A stretch of 64,000 nt of DNA from CAMBRQ01 sp945870325. Its GTDB lineage: Bacteria > Bacillota > Clostridia > Lachnospirales > Lachnospiraceae. Positions 17,542 through 27,098 of this stretch are shown here, in pieces; positions within the stretch are counted from its first letter, which is position 1, and each line of letters starts with the position of its first letter. Position numbers and translations under genes: made by a program. Under the pieces are notes generated by a model. The model ran no database searches. It worked only from the letters and a program-made list of their open reading frames with translations, and had not been told where the DNA came from. Where the stretch lies: assembly GCF_050313795.1 (NCBI RefSeq), contig NZ_JBNPMC010000001.1:248001-312000 (forward strand). The letters are read 5' to 3'.

Positions 17542-18363
17542 CTAATATTCTTCAATATTGATCTGTTTTGCTGCCGTCACGTCATAAGGAAGGATCGTAT
17601 TGGCAAAATGCGCGAACTTCTCTGCCGCATCACTTACATAGAATTCATAAGTTGCGGACTCTCCTGACTCGTTCGCAATATTTTGCTCTGCAAGGACCGC
17701 CTTCAGATCCATTGCGGTCTCATAAGCCGGATTCACAATATGTACCCGTTCTCCAAAATATTCCATAATCCTGGATCTTAACAGCGGATAATGGGTACAC
17801 CCAAGAATCATCGTATCGATATCCGTCTTTCTCATATCCGACAGATAGATATCAATCACTTCCTCCGTAATCTTATGCTTGGCAAAGCCTTCTTCCACCA
17901 ATGGCACGAACAGTGGACAGGGCTTTCCAATCACTGAAGCCTCCGGCTTCATCTGCCGGATCACCTTTGTATAAGTCTCGCTTCGTATCGTGGCTTCTGT
18001 TCCCGCTACTCCGATCTTCCCATTCTTCGTTGCCTGAACCGCCGCCCTTGCTCCCGGCACGATCACTCCAACAATCGGAATATCGAACTCTTCCTTCACC
18101 GTATCAAGCGCCAGAGCACTTGCCGTATTACAGGCAATAACGATTGCTTTCACATCCTTCGTCTCCAGAAACCGAATAATCTGTCTGGAAAACCGGATGA
18201 TATTATCCTTAGACTTGCTTCCATATGGCACTCTGGCCGTATCCCCAAAATATACAATATTCTCCTGAGGCAGCTGACGCATAATCTCCCTTGCTACAGT
18301 CAGACCACCCACCCCAGAATCAAAGACTCCGATAGGAGCCGTCCCCTTAGAATTCATCTCCAC
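17542..18363 (-). CDS. murI: Glutamate racemase
   Basis: A 273-residue cytoplasmic enzyme that makes D-glutamate for peptidoglycan. The two catalytic cysteines are in VIACNTASAL and LGCTHYPLL, and the N-terminal GVFDSGVGGLTVA is the family signature. It lies downstream of pfkA, with a long perfect hairpin between them. Confidence 0.95.
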   Translation of the reverse strand: MEMNSKGTAPIGVFDSGVGGLTVAREIMRQLPQENIVYFGDTARVPYGSKSKDNIIRFSRQIIRFLETKDVKAIVIACNTASALALDTVKEEFDIPIVGVIVPGARAAVQATKNGKIGVAGTEATIRSETYTKVIRQMKPEASVIGKPCPLFVPLVEEGFAKHKITEEVIDIYLSDMRKTDIDTMILGCTHYPLLRSRIMEYFGERVHIVNPAYETAMDLKAVLAEQNIANESGESATYEFYVSDAAEKFAHFANTILPYDVTAAKQINIEEY

Positions 18364-18449
18364 GATAATGATCTCCTTTATCTATCCATTCGTATTAATC
18401 ATTGTAACGTTTGTGTCCTATAATTTCAAGGTAAAAGTGGGAATTTTAG

Positions 18450-18516
18450 AATCCGTTAGCAGGAAAAGAGCCATAACTCGATTTCCAAGTTATGGCTCTT
18501 TTCCTGCTAACGGATT
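18450..18516. repeat. 29-bp perfect inverted repeat between pfkA and murI
   Basis: Left arm 18450-18478 and right arm 18488-18516 are perfectly complementary over 29 bp with a 9-nt loop. Neither strand has a proper T-run after the stem, so it is not a textbook terminator. It could be an mRNA-stabilising or attenuating hairpin, or a short palindromic element. Confidence 0.75.
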
Positions 18517-18605
18517 CTTAACGAAATGTTCCGGTTCTATACGCACCTGTCGCATTCCCCTCTGCCGTCCGCTCCCAACATCACATTATCTCAATAAATT
18601 CCACC

Positions 18606-19583
18606 CTACAGTGCGAGTTCCTTCGCAACTTCATACTGATACTCCGGAATCTCTTTCTTCATGCCAAGTGCTTCGTCGATATCGAAGTCAACATACTGTC
18701 CATGTCTGTATCCAACAACACGGTTTGTCTTTCCTGCAATCAGAAGGTCAACTGCCATTGCGCCCATGATAGATGCATATACTCTATCCTTACATGTCGG
18801 GCTTCCGCCACGCTGCATGTGTCCGATGATGGTTGCTCTGGTCTCCATGCCGGTTGCTTCTTCGATTCTCTTAGCCATCTCGATAGATCCGCCGATTCCT
18901 TCTGCGTTGATAATGATATAATTCTTCTTACCACGCTTTCTGCATTCCTGAATATCAGCTACGATTGCAGACTCGTCAAAGTCATGCTCTTCCGGCATCA
19001 GGATACTCTCTGCGCCATTGGCAATACCACACCACAATGCCAGATATCCTGCATCTCTACCCATAACCTCGATGATTGAACATCTCTCATGGGAAGTAGA
19101 TGTATCACGCACTTTATCGATTGCTTCCATTGCTGTATTAACGGCTGTGTCAAAACCGATTGTATATTCTGTACATGCAATATCAAGGTCGATCGTTCCC
19201 GGAATTCCGATTGTGTTAATTCCATAGTGAGCCAGTTTCTGTGCTCCGGCGAAAGAACCATCTCCTCCGATTACTACAAGTCCGTCAATTCCATACTTTT
19301 TGCAGATTGCTGCTGCTTTCTGCTGTCCTTCTTCGGTACGCATCTCCGGACAGCGTGCCGTCTGCAGAATTGTTCCACCGCGCTGGATTGTATCAGATAC
19401 GTCTCTTGCGGAGAGATCAATAATCTCTTCGTCTAACAGTCCCTGATATCCTTTTCTGATACCTCTGACTTTCAGACCTTTTCCCAATGCTGTCCTTACT
19501 ACTGCACGGATTGCTGCATTCATTCCCGGCGCATCGCCACCGCTTGTCAATACACCAATTGTTCGTATTACTTTGCCTGCCAT
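18606..19583 (-). CDS. pfkA: ATP-dependent 6-phosphofructokinase
   Basis: A 325-residue glycolytic enzyme phosphorylating fructose 6-phosphate. GVLTSGGDAPGMNAA and VIGGDGSFAGA are present, and the Gly after GGD points to ATP rather than pyrophosphate use. PGTIDLDIACTEYTIGFDT carries the catalytic Asp and MGRDAGYLA the substrate site. I chose the second Met because GGAGG is 7 nt upstream. The gene follows dnaE on the same strand, a common clostridial order. Confidence 0.95.
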   Translation of the reverse strand: MAGKVIRTIGVLTSGGDAPGMNAAIRAVVRTALGKGLKVRGIRKGYQGLLDEEIIDLSARDVSDTIQRGGTILQTARCPEMRTEEGQQKAAAICKKYGIDGLVVIGGDGSFAGAQKLAHYGINTIGIPGTIDLDIACTEYTIGFDTAVNTAMEAIDKVRDTSTSHERCSIIEVMGRDAGYLALWCGIANGAESILMPEEHDFDESAIVADIQECRKRGKKNYIIINAEGIGGSIEMAKRIEEATGMETRATIIGHMQRGGSPTCKDRVYASIMGAMAVDLLIAGKTNRVVGYRHGQYVDFDIDEALGMKKEIPEYQYEVAKELAL

Positions 19584-19657
19584 GATCATTCCTCCATCGT
19601 ATTCATAGTTTGATAATTTACTATCTACCTCTCTCGAGCAACATTTTACATTAATTA

Positions 19658-22600
19658 CTAGATGTTTTCAATGGGTTTTTCGATTACTTTTACACAAGAT
19701 TCGCCCAGATAATTCGTCAATTTGCTGTATAGAATCCGGTCAGCATTCACGTTTCTGTTCGCCGAAAGCCGTTTTACCGCCTTCTCTTTTTTACAGTAGA
19801 TTACGACAGTATCCTGTCCATCCGAATCTTTAAGCATATCAAAAAGTTCTTGCTCCTGGGCAAGATATGCCGCCTTATCAGCATATTGAAGCCACAGTTC
19901 CCTCTTGGTCTGTTCAAATGGAATCACCGTCTCACAGATCAATTTGCTCGCTGCTTCATCTTCTTCTGATACCCTTCCTTTGATAAATACTTTTCCCTCT
20001 TCATTCAGATACTGTTGATTCTTCTCGTAATCCCTTGGGAATATCACTACTTCGACGGAACCTGCCAGATCCTCCAGCGTAATGAATGCCATCGTCTTAT
20101 TATTCTTCGTATACTTAATGGTCTTCGACGTAATCATGCCGCCCACGATCTCTCTGGCTCCGTCATGCACCTTGGTCCTTCCCGTCTCATCATCCAACTG
20201 GAAATCAAGTGTTGTTCTGGTAATATTCTTTCTCCACTTCTCTTCATATTCTTCCATAGGATGCCCGCTTAGATACACGCCCAGCACTTCTTTTTCGAAT
20301 GCCAATTTCGTCTCTTTCTCATACTCTCCCACCTTCGGAAGAGGGATATCGAATTCTGCCTTCTGATCCTCACCCACCAGGTCGAACAGAGACATCTGCC
20401 CCGTCATAGAATACTTGCGCTCCTGATTCACCTGATCCACAATCTGCACATAGATCATCATGAACTGCTTTCTGGTTCCTCCAAGACTGTCAAATGCTCC
20501 CGACTTAATGAAATTCTCTATCGTCCGCTTATTGACCTCTTTACCGGAGAGTCTCTCAATAAAATCTTTCAGATTCTTGAACTCCCCTCTGATCTTGCGC
20601 TCTTCTATGATTGCACCTATGACCGGTCTTCCGATACTCTTAATTGCAGCAAGTCCATACCGGATATTTCCATTATCTACAGAGAAATTACCCATTCCTT
20701 TATTGATATCCGGCGGCAGAATCTCAATTCCCATCTGCCGGCAGGTATAGATATACTCTGACACCTTGCCCGGATTATCGATTACGGAGGTCATAAGCGC
20801 CGCCATGAACTCTACCGGATAATAGTATTTCAGCCATGCCGTCTGATATGCCACCACTGCATAAGCCGCCGCATGCGACTTATTGAACGCATACTTGGCA
20901 AAATCTATCATCTCATCATAGATCTTATTAGCAATCTTCTCGCTGATTCCATTGGCGATACATCCTGGCACTCCCTCTTCAGTATTCCCATATACGAAAT
21001 TCTGGCGCTCTTTCTTCATGACATCGCCCTTCTTCTTGGACATGGCTCGCCTCAGAAGATCGCTTCTCCCCAACGTATATCCTGCCAGGTCACGTACAAT
21101 CTGCATAACCTGCTCCTGATAGACGATACATCCATAAGTCGGCGCAAGGATTGGCTCTAACTGCGGACAGTCATAGGTAATACTCTCTGTATTGTTCTTT
21201 CCTTTAATATACTGCGGGATGAAATCCATCGGTCCTGGCCGGTACAGGGAGATACCCGCAATAATATCCTCCAGATTCTGTGGCTTAAGTTCCTTCATGA
21301 AACTTTTCATACCGCCGCTCTCTAACTGAAAGATACCATCCGTCTTACCGGTTCCAATAGACTCCAGTACCTTCTTGTCATCATAGTCGATCTTATGAAT
21401 GTCAATTTTCTTTCCTTCACTTTCGCTTGCCAGATTCGCGGCATCCTGAATCACCGTCAGAGTACGAAGCCCCAGGAAATCCATCTTAAGAAGCCCTAAC
21501 TCCTCCAACGTTGTCATGGTAAATTGTGTCGTCACGGCACCATCCGATCCCAGAGATAACGGCACATATTCATCAATTGATTTCTGAGAGATGACCACAC
21601 CGGCGGCATGCATAGAAGTATGTCTTGGCAGACCCTCCAGCCTCTTAGACATGTCAATCAATTCCCGTACCTGTTCATCCTCCTGGTACAATTTGCGAAG
21701 TTCCGAATTCATCTCCAGCGCGCGTTCCAGCGTGATATTCAATTCTTTTGGCACCATCTTCGCAATACTGTCCACGAAAGCATAAGGAAGGTCCATAACT
21801 CTTCCTACATCCCGGAGTACACCTTTTGCTGCCAGCGTACCGAAAGTAACAATCTGAACCACCCGGTCGGTTCCGTATTTCTCCACCACGTAATCAATGA
21901 CCTCCTGCCTGCGTTCGAAGCAGAAGTCTACGTCAATATCGGGCATAGACACACGCTCCGGATTCAGGAAACGCTCGAACAGAAGCTGATACTTAATTGG
22001 ATCAATGCTGGTAATCTCCAGACAGTAGGCGACGATACTTCCCGCCGCCGATCCACGTCCCGGACCAACCATAATATCATGATCTTTCGCATATTTGATA
22101 AAATCCCACACAATCAGGAAATAATCCACATAGCCCATGGACTTGATCACTGACAATTCGTATTCCAGCCGCTCTTTTAAAGAAGAATCCGAATTCGGAT
22201 ACCGCTTTTCCAGCCCTTCATAACACAGATGCTGCAGATATTCCCAGGAGGTATATCCTTCCGGCACATCGAATTTCGGCAGTTTCGTAACACCGAACTC
22301 GATCTCCACATTACAGCGGTCTGCGATTTTTTGCGTATTCTCCAAAGCCTGAAGCGCATATGGGAAGAGTTCCCTCATCTGAGCCTCAGATTTGATATAG
22401 TACTGCCCGCCTTCATAACGCATACGGTTCTCATCGGACAATTTCTTCCCCGTCTGAATACACAGAAGGATATCATGAGGCTTCTCATCTTCTGCGTAAG
22501 TATAATGGATATCGTTGGTCGCCACCAGTTCGATCCCTGTCTCCTGAGACATGCGAAGCAAAGACTGGTTCACCATCTTCTGCTCCTGCATCCCATGATC

Positions 22601-23131
22601 CTGCAATTCCAGAAAGAAGTTCCCTTCTCCAAATATCTCCTGATAACGCAGCGCCGCTTCTTTGCCTTCACTGTACATTCCACGCAGGATATTCTTCTGT
22701 ACTTCTCCTGCCAGGCAGGCACTTAATGCGATAATTCCTTCATGGAATTCCTTTAACACCTCCAGATCCACACGAGGTTTATAATAATAGCCTTCGGTAA
22801 ATCCTTTGGATACGATTTTCATCAGATTGTGATATCCCAGATCATTCTCGGCAAGCAGAACCAGATGGTGATATCGGTCGTCACCACTTCCCGTTGCTTC
22901 TTTATCAAACCGAGAGCCTGGAGCCACATAGACTTCACAGCCAAGAATCGGCTTAATCCCTGCCGCCTTCGCCGCGCGATAGAAGTCGATGACTCCGAAC
23001 ATGACACCGTGATCTGTAATCGCCACGCTGTTCATTCCCAGTTCTTTTACTCTGGATACACATTCTTTTATCTTATTAGAGCCGTCCAGCAGACTGTATT
23101 CTGTATGGACGTGAAGATGTGCAAAACTCAT
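19658..23131 (-). CDS. dnaE: DNA polymerase III alpha subunit, DnaE type
   Basis: A 1157-residue replicative polymerase. The N-terminal PHP domain begins AHLHVHTEYSLLDG. The palm domain has GPGRGSAAGSIVAYCLEI and the catalytic MPDIDVDF at about residues 395-402. The fingers and helix-hairpin-helix region follow, and an OB-fold lies near residues 1000-1060 (TMAFITLEDLAGSVEVVIF). It reads directly into pfkA after 74 nt. Confidence 0.97.
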   Translation of the reverse strand: MSFAHLHVHTEYSLLDGSNKIKECVSRVKELGMNSVAITDHGVMFGVIDFYRAAKAAGIKPILGCEVYVAPGSRFDKEATGSGDDRYHHLVLLAENDLGYHNLMKIVSKGFTEGYYYKPRVDLEVLKEFHEGIIALSACLAGEVQKNILRGMYSEGKEAALRYQEIFGEGNFFLELQDHGMQEQKMVNQSLLRMSQETGIELVATNDIHYTYAEDEKPHDILLCIQTGKKLSDENRMRYEGGQYYIKSEAQMRELFPYALQALENTQKIADRCNVEIEFGVTKLPKFDVPEGYTSWEYLQHLCYEGLEKRYPNSDSSLKERLEYELSVIKSMGYVDYFLIVWDFIKYAKDHDIMVGPGRGSAAGSIVAYCLEITSIDPIKYQLLFERFLNPERVSMPDIDVDFCFERRQEVIDYVVEKYGTDRVVQIVTFGTLAAKGVLRDVGRVMDLPYAFVDSIAKMVPKELNITLERALEMNSELRKLYQEDEQVRELIDMSKRLEGLPRHTSMHAAGVVISQKSIDEYVPLSLGSDGAVTTQFTMTTLEELGLLKMDFLGLRTLTVIQDAANLASESEGKKIDIHKIDYDDKKVLESIGTGKTDGIFQLESGGMKSFMKELKPQNLEDIIAGISLYRPGPMDFIPQYIKGKNNTESITYDCPQLEPILAPTYGCIVYQEQVMQIVRDLAGYTLGRSDLLRRAMSKKKGDVMKKERQNFVYGNTEEGVPGCIANGISEKIANKIYDEMIDFAKYAFNKSHAAAYAVVAYQTAWLKYYYPVEFMAALMTSVIDNPGKVSEYIYTCRQMGIEILPPDINKGMGNFSVDNGNIRYGLAAIKSIGRPVIGAIIEERKIRGEFKNLKDFIERLSGKEVNKRTIENFIKSGAFDSLGGTRKQFMMIYVQIVDQVNQERKYSMTGQMSLFDLVGEDQKAEFDIPLPKVGEYEKETKLAFEKEVLGVYLSGHPMEEYEEKWRKNITRTTLDFQLDDETGRTKVHDGAREIVGGMITSKTIKYTKNNKTMAFITLEDLAGSVEVVIFPRDYEKNQQYLNEEGKVFIKGRVSEEDEAASKLICETVIPFEQTKRELWLQYADKAAYLAQEQELFDMLKDSDGQDTVVIYCKKEKAVKRLSANRNVNADRILYSKLTNYLGESCVKVIEKPIENI

Positions 23132-23205
23132 AATTACTCCTTCTTAATTGTTATTGGACAAGTGTTCGTACATGCCATTCATAATTCGGCTCGTCTACGA
23201 TACAC

Positions 23206-23236
23206 AAAAAGGTGCTCCCGCATAAGGAACACCTTC
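23206..23236 (-). terminator. Terminator after the HPr-like gene
   Basis: On the minus strand AAGGTGTTCC pairs with GGGAGCACCTT around a short loop, followed by TTTTTG. It lies between the HPr-like gene and dnaE, so dnaE probably has its own promoter. Confidence 0.65.
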
Positions 23237-23259
23237 TCTTGGTCCACATTCACTCTGAA

Positions 23260-23499
23260 TTAGTTATCACCATTTACCATGAACTTAATCAGTCTGTCGA
23301 TATCTTCCTTCTCATATGCAATAATCTCTAATTCCGGGATCTCTCCGTTAGAGAAGATATTAGCCATAGATACGTACTGAGATAACTTAGACTTTAAGTT
23401 CAGTCTGTCTCCTTCACCTGTAACTAACTCTACTTTACCTTTGCAATCGTCAACTACGCTAAAAAACTTATCAATGTTCGTAATGTTCTGTACTTTCAT
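23260..23499 (-). CDS. HPr-like small protein without the phosphorylatable histidine
   Basis: A 79-residue protein whose strand/helix pattern follows HPr of the sugar phosphotransferase system. LNLKSKLSQYVSMAN aligns with the NAKSIMGVMSLA helix that carries regulatory Ser46, and the end (ELEIIAYEKEDIDRLIKFM) matches the HPr C-terminus. The His15 region (GLHARPA in HPr) is replaced by NIDKFFS, with no His anywhere. Bacillus Crh also lacks His15 but keeps Ser46. The ATG start at 23499 has GGAG 10 nt upstream. Its place upstream of dnaE-pfkA is notable. HPr kinship is inference from pattern. Confidence 0.6.
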   Translation of the reverse strand: MKVQNITNIDKFFSVVDDCKGKVELVTGEGDRLNLKSKLSQYVSMANIFSNGEIPELEIIAYEKEDIDRLIKFMVNGDN

Positions 23500-23547
23500 C
23501 TTCAACAGTCTCCTTTTTTGATTTCATTCCTTCGCCTTAATTATAAC

Positions 23548-24387
23548 CTATCTGCTTCGTTTTTCAATATTTTTTTCACAAATTTCTATCTTTCCTTCTT
23601 TTAACAGACGACCTACCGCACGTTTGAATGCATTCTTGCTTAATCCAAATTCCTTCTGAATCAGTTCCGGGTCTGCCTTATCGGTAAATGGCAGCCTGCC
23701 GCCATACATTTCGATTCTCTTCATGACCATATCCGCGTCTGCATCCATCTGCATAAATGCTTTCTCACGCACAGCAAGATCTAGTTTCCCGTCCTCTTTC
23801 ACCTTAGCAACCCTGGCATGTACCTTATCTCCCACTTTCAGATTCCCGAATGCCTCGCGCTTCGGAATCAATGCAGAATAGCAATTGTCCACTGCCACGA
23901 ATACACCAAAATTATCACTGATCTCATAGACAATTCCCGTCACCTGATCATCCTTCTGGTATGGAGAATCTGTACGCAGTCTATCATATACCTTCATGGT
24001 CGCACAGAGTCTGCCGGATTTATCAATATACAAGGCAGCCAGTACCTCATCTCCTTTTCTTACCTTTGCAGTCTGCTCTTTGAATGGAAGCAGCAGGTCT
24101 TTTTCCAGCCCCCAGTCTAAGAATGCGCCGATTTTTCCCGTATCTGCAACTTTCAGTACCGCCAGTTCTCCTAAAGTGATCTTCGGCTCATTAGTGGTAG
24201 CGATCAGCCTGTCCGAAGAATCTTTATATAAGAATACCTCCACCGGATCACCGAGTTCAATTCCCTTTGGAACCTGTTTCTTTGGAAGGAGAACCTTCTC
24301 CTGGCTATTTCCCAGGTAGACACCGAATTCCACCTCTTTTACTACCATCAATCTTACTTTTTTTCCCAAATTATCTGCTAATGCCAT
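23548..24387 (-). CDS. cvfB: S1 RNA-binding protein of CvfB family
   Basis: A 279-residue cytoplasmic protein with two to three S1-type beta-barrels (KKVRLMVVKEVEFGVYL, then QVTGIVYEISDNFGVFVAV) and a C-terminal winged helix (PELIQKEFGLSKNAFKRAVG). CvfB/YitL proteins bind RNA and affect virulence gene expression in staphylococci. The gene precedes the HPr-like gene by about 50 nt on the same strand. Confidence 0.88.
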   Translation of the reverse strand: MALADNLGKKVRLMVVKEVEFGVYLGNSQEKVLLPKKQVPKGIELGDPVEVFLYKDSSDRLIATTNEPKITLGELAVLKVADTGKIGAFLDWGLEKDLLLPFKEQTAKVRKGDEVLAALYIDKSGRLCATMKVYDRLRTDSPYQKDDQVTGIVYEISDNFGVFVAVDNCYSALIPKREAFGNLKVGDKVHARVAKVKEDGKLDLAVREKAFMQMDADADMVMKRIEMYGGRLPFTDKADPELIQKEFGLSKNAFKRAVGRLLKEGKIEICEKNIEKRSR

Positions 24388-24433
24388 CTCTGCTTCCTTT
24401 CTCTACTGTTTTCAGTTCCACTGTATCTGATAT

Positions 24434-25150
24434 CTATTTCAGTTCTACAACTGCATATGGCTTCCCTGCCTCATCACACAGTTCCACAACCGTCCGCTCA
24501 TCCTCAACTGCCAGTTTCGGATGAATCATATCCCCATATATCGCTGACTTCTTATATTCAACCCGAAGATTCTGAACTTCCATCTCCCCCGGCAGCACTT
24601 CCAATGCCATCTGCACATACTGGCAGTTATTCACATGCTCATTCGTGTCAATATGATATTTCCTTACCGGAAATGCATCCAGCTGCCGGACTTCTTCCGG
24701 AAGCGTGATCTTCCTTGGCGCATACTCCATCTCAAGAGGCTCCCCGATGCCGTAGAGTTCGATCTCTGCTGCATCCGGTTTCACAGGTCTTCCCTTCTCC
24801 ACATCCATGTAAACCCATATGGAATTGGCATATGCAACATTCTGATGCGCCTCATCCTTCATACAGAAGTTACGGATTCCATACAAGCCCTTGAAATCCG
24901 TAGCCCAAGTGCTGACCTGAACCGATTCTCCAAGTTCCGGATAGCGTTCCACCACCACCTGCCAGGAAGACAATATCCACGCCCTCTTATGCTCTGTACA
25001 GTAATCGATTCCCATACCCAGGCTCTCTGAATGGAACGTACTGCAATCCTGAAAATAATTGATGATTCCCGGCAGTGTGATCCGTTTCGTATGATCCACC
25101 TCGCTGAACCGGATTCTGCTGTCGAATGTATACTGATTATTCCTTTGCAC
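24434..25150 (-). CDS. Acyl-ACP thioesterase
   Basis: A 238-residue double hot-dog enzyme of the FatA/FatB-like family that releases fatty acids from acyl carrier protein. RIRFSEVDHTKRITLPGIINYF opens the first hot-dog; the second contains the catalytic IDTNEHVNNCQYVQMA with the conserved Asn and His. Its start overlaps the end of the CDF transporter gene by 14 nt, so the two are translationally coupled. Confidence 0.88.
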   Translation of the reverse strand: MQRNNQYTFDSRIRFSEVDHTKRITLPGIINYFQDCSTFHSESLGMGIDYCTEHKRAWILSSWQVVVERYPELGESVQVSTWATDFKGLYGIRNFCMKDEAHQNVAYANSIWVYMDVEKGRPVKPDAAEIELYGIGEPLEMEYAPRKITLPEEVRQLDAFPVRKYHIDTNEHVNNCQYVQMALEVLPGEMEVQNLRVEYKKSAIYGDMIHPKLAVEDERTVVELCDEAGKPYAVVELK

Positions 25151-26321
25151 TGGCTACGTAACTCCTTTCTATCGTAATGACACACTGATACCTCTGATCC
25201 GCGATCTGCAACAGTTTGATCAGTGTCGTCCGTAATTCATCCTGTTTTTTCTTATCATATTCAAAAGGCACCACCATATCGAAGATCAGATTGATCTGTT
25301 CTTTCCCATCTACCATCCGAAAATCATGAATCGTTACCACCGGATCTACCGCATCTAAGATCTGCTCTACTTGCTTACGTACCTGAATGACATGCACATC
25401 TTTCGTTTCCACCGGGTCCATATGGATCACCAGAAATATACCTAACTTCTTAATTGCATCCCGCTCAATCCGGTCGATAATCTCATGAGACACCTCAATA
25501 TCCACATCATTGGGCACCTCTGCATGAATCGAAGCCATACTCCTGCCAGGTCCATAATTATGTACAATCAGATCATGGCTTCCCATAATCCCTTTATATC
25601 CCTCTACGAAATTCGAGATCCTTGCATATTCTTCCGGTGCCACCGCTTCTCCGATCAACGGTTCCAGTGTATCCTTCGCAATTCCAACGCCAGCCCACAT
25701 GACCACCAACGATACTCCAAGCCCTACAAAACCATCAATATTAATCCCGGTCACACCGAAAAAGATAATCGATACGATGGTTGCTGATGTCGTGATCACA
25801 TCTCCCATAGCATCCGCCGCCGTCGCAAGCATCACTTTGGAATCAATCTTCTTTCCCAACTTCCGATTAAAATAACTCATCCATAATTTTACGCCGATAG
25901 ACAGCACCAGAATCAGGACAGACACAGCCTGGAACTTCAGCACCTCCGGATGCCGGATCTTCCCAATCGCATCTTTGAAGAATGTAAATCCCACCTGCAA
26001 TACCAAAAATGCTACGACCAGCGCCGCGATATACTCGATTCTTCCGTGCCCAAACGGATGATCTCTGTCTGCCGGCTTACTCGCCATCTTCACACCTACC
26101 AGCCCGATGATCGAAGAGCCTGCATCTGACAGATTATTGAATGCATCTGCCATAACAGAGATACTGTGCAGCAGATAGCCAATGATCCATTTTACTATGA
26201 ATAAAATCACATTACAAAAGATGCCTACCACACTCGCCAACACTCCATAGGCGGTTCTGACAGACACCTTCTCTATCTCTTCATAATCCTTTACAAAATG
26301 TCTTACCAAAAATTCAGTCAT
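25137..26321 (-). CDS. Cation diffusion facilitator family transporter
   Basis: A protein of about 394 residues that exports divalent cations in exchange for protons. ADAFNNLSDAGSSIIGLVG in TM2 and DRDHPFGHGRIEY after it are family signatures. LATAADAMGDVITTSATI in TM5 supplies the second metal-site Asp. A cytoplasmic ferredoxin-like domain follows. GGAGG is 9 nt upstream of the MTEFLV start; a 20-residue longer frame lacks support. The metal (Zn, Mn, Fe or Cd) is not certain. Confidence 0.9.
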   Translation of the reverse strand: MTEFLVRHFVKDYEEIEKVSVRTAYGVLASVVGIFCNVILFIVKWIIGYLLHSISVMADAFNNLSDAGSSIIGLVGVKMASKPADRDHPFGHGRIEYIAALVVAFLVLQVGFTFFKDAIGKIRHPEVLKFQAVSVLILVLSIGVKLWMSYFNRKLGKKIDSKVMLATAADAMGDVITTSATIVSIIFFGVTGINIDGFVGLGVSLVVMWAGVGIAKDTLEPLIGEAVAPEEYARISNFVEGYKGIMGSHDLIVHNYGPGRSMASIHAEVPNDVDIEVSHEIIDRIERDAIKKLGIFLVIHMDPVETKDVHVIQVRKQVEQILDAVDPVVTIHDFRMVDGKEQINLIFDMVVPFEYDKKKQDELRTTLIKLLQIADQRYQCVITIERSYVASAKE

Positions 26322-26344
26322 GAAAAACTGCCTCCATGTTTTCT

Positions 26345-27028
26345 CTATTCTTCTTTGGCGACATCTCCAAAGAAAAACCATCTTATCTTAAAGTCTGACG
26401 TGGCTGTAACCATCTCATATTCCTCGGCTGTCAGCGCTTCTTTCAGGTCTTCCTTTCCTTCCTCACTGACCACCGCACAAGTTGCATTGGTGAAGCATAG
26501 ATTCGGATAAAGAACACACCACCAATTATGCCCTTTGGCACTTCCCAGTTTGATTCTAAGAGCCTCATAATTCCCCTGAGGGAATACGATATCTCCATAT
26601 CGTTTATCCGGGAAATAACAGAACTCCACAGAGGCTTTGGAAGTATAAGAATACCCTTCCTCCCTGATCACCCGGTCTGCCACTTCTTCAAATTCTTCCA
26701 GATGGCTTCCCGCCCATGCCTTCGTTGCCTTCCCATCCGGTTCTTCTTCCAGTTCCTGCGCCATGCTATCCTTCATATACGCAATTACGGCATCTCTGAC
26801 CTTCAATTTTACCGCTTGGTCTTCCTCGCTGTCACTGTTTGCCAGAACATGGAAGCGGAACACTTCTTCTGCCAGTCCCTGCTGAGTCGCAGACATCTTG
26901 GCATCCACCCGCATCATCCCACGTTCCACCAATACCACTGTAAGCAGCCACGCAATACAGACTCCCAGTATAACACAGATCGCCTGCTTGATTCTATATC
27001 TCTTTGCAAATTCTTTCTCCCAATTCAT
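26345..27028 (-). CDS. spoIIR: Stage II sporulation protein R
   Basis: A 227-residue protein with an N-terminal membrane or signal segment (ICVILGVCIAWLLTVVLV). FRFHVLANSDSEEDQAVKLKV and GHNWWCVLYPNLCF are diagnostic of SpoIIR, the forespore signal that triggers SpoIIGA to process pro-sigma-E in the mother cell. Its presence supports a spore-forming host. Confidence 0.95.
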   Translation of the reverse strand: MNWEKEFAKRYRIKQAICVILGVCIAWLLTVVLVERGMMRVDAKMSATQQGLAEEVFRFHVLANSDSEEDQAVKLKVRDAVIAYMKDSMAQELEEEPDGKATKAWAGSHLEEFEEVADRVIREEGYSYTSKASVEFCYFPDKRYGDIVFPQGNYEALRIKLGSAKGHNWWCVLYPNLCFTNATCAVVSEEGKEDLKEALTAEEYEMVTATSDFKIRWFFFGDVAKEE

Positions 27029-27098
27029 ATGTACTGCGCCTCCTTTAAACTGTTATCAGGAGTCTTGACATATAAAATGGCTTTTATTCATATTTATA

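Noticed and set aside
18450..18516. An ordinary rho-independent terminator for pfkA
   Set aside because: The stem is unusually long and no T-run follows on the minus strand.
19043..19300. TIDLDI in place of the textbook TIDND motif as a sign of an unusual phosphofructokinase
   Set aside because: The catalytic Asp residues are kept, and this variant is, as far as I recall, normal in clostridial PfkA.
19018..19436. Several overlapping frames antisense to pfkA
   Set aside because: The coding signal and conserved motifs are all on the minus strand as pfkA.
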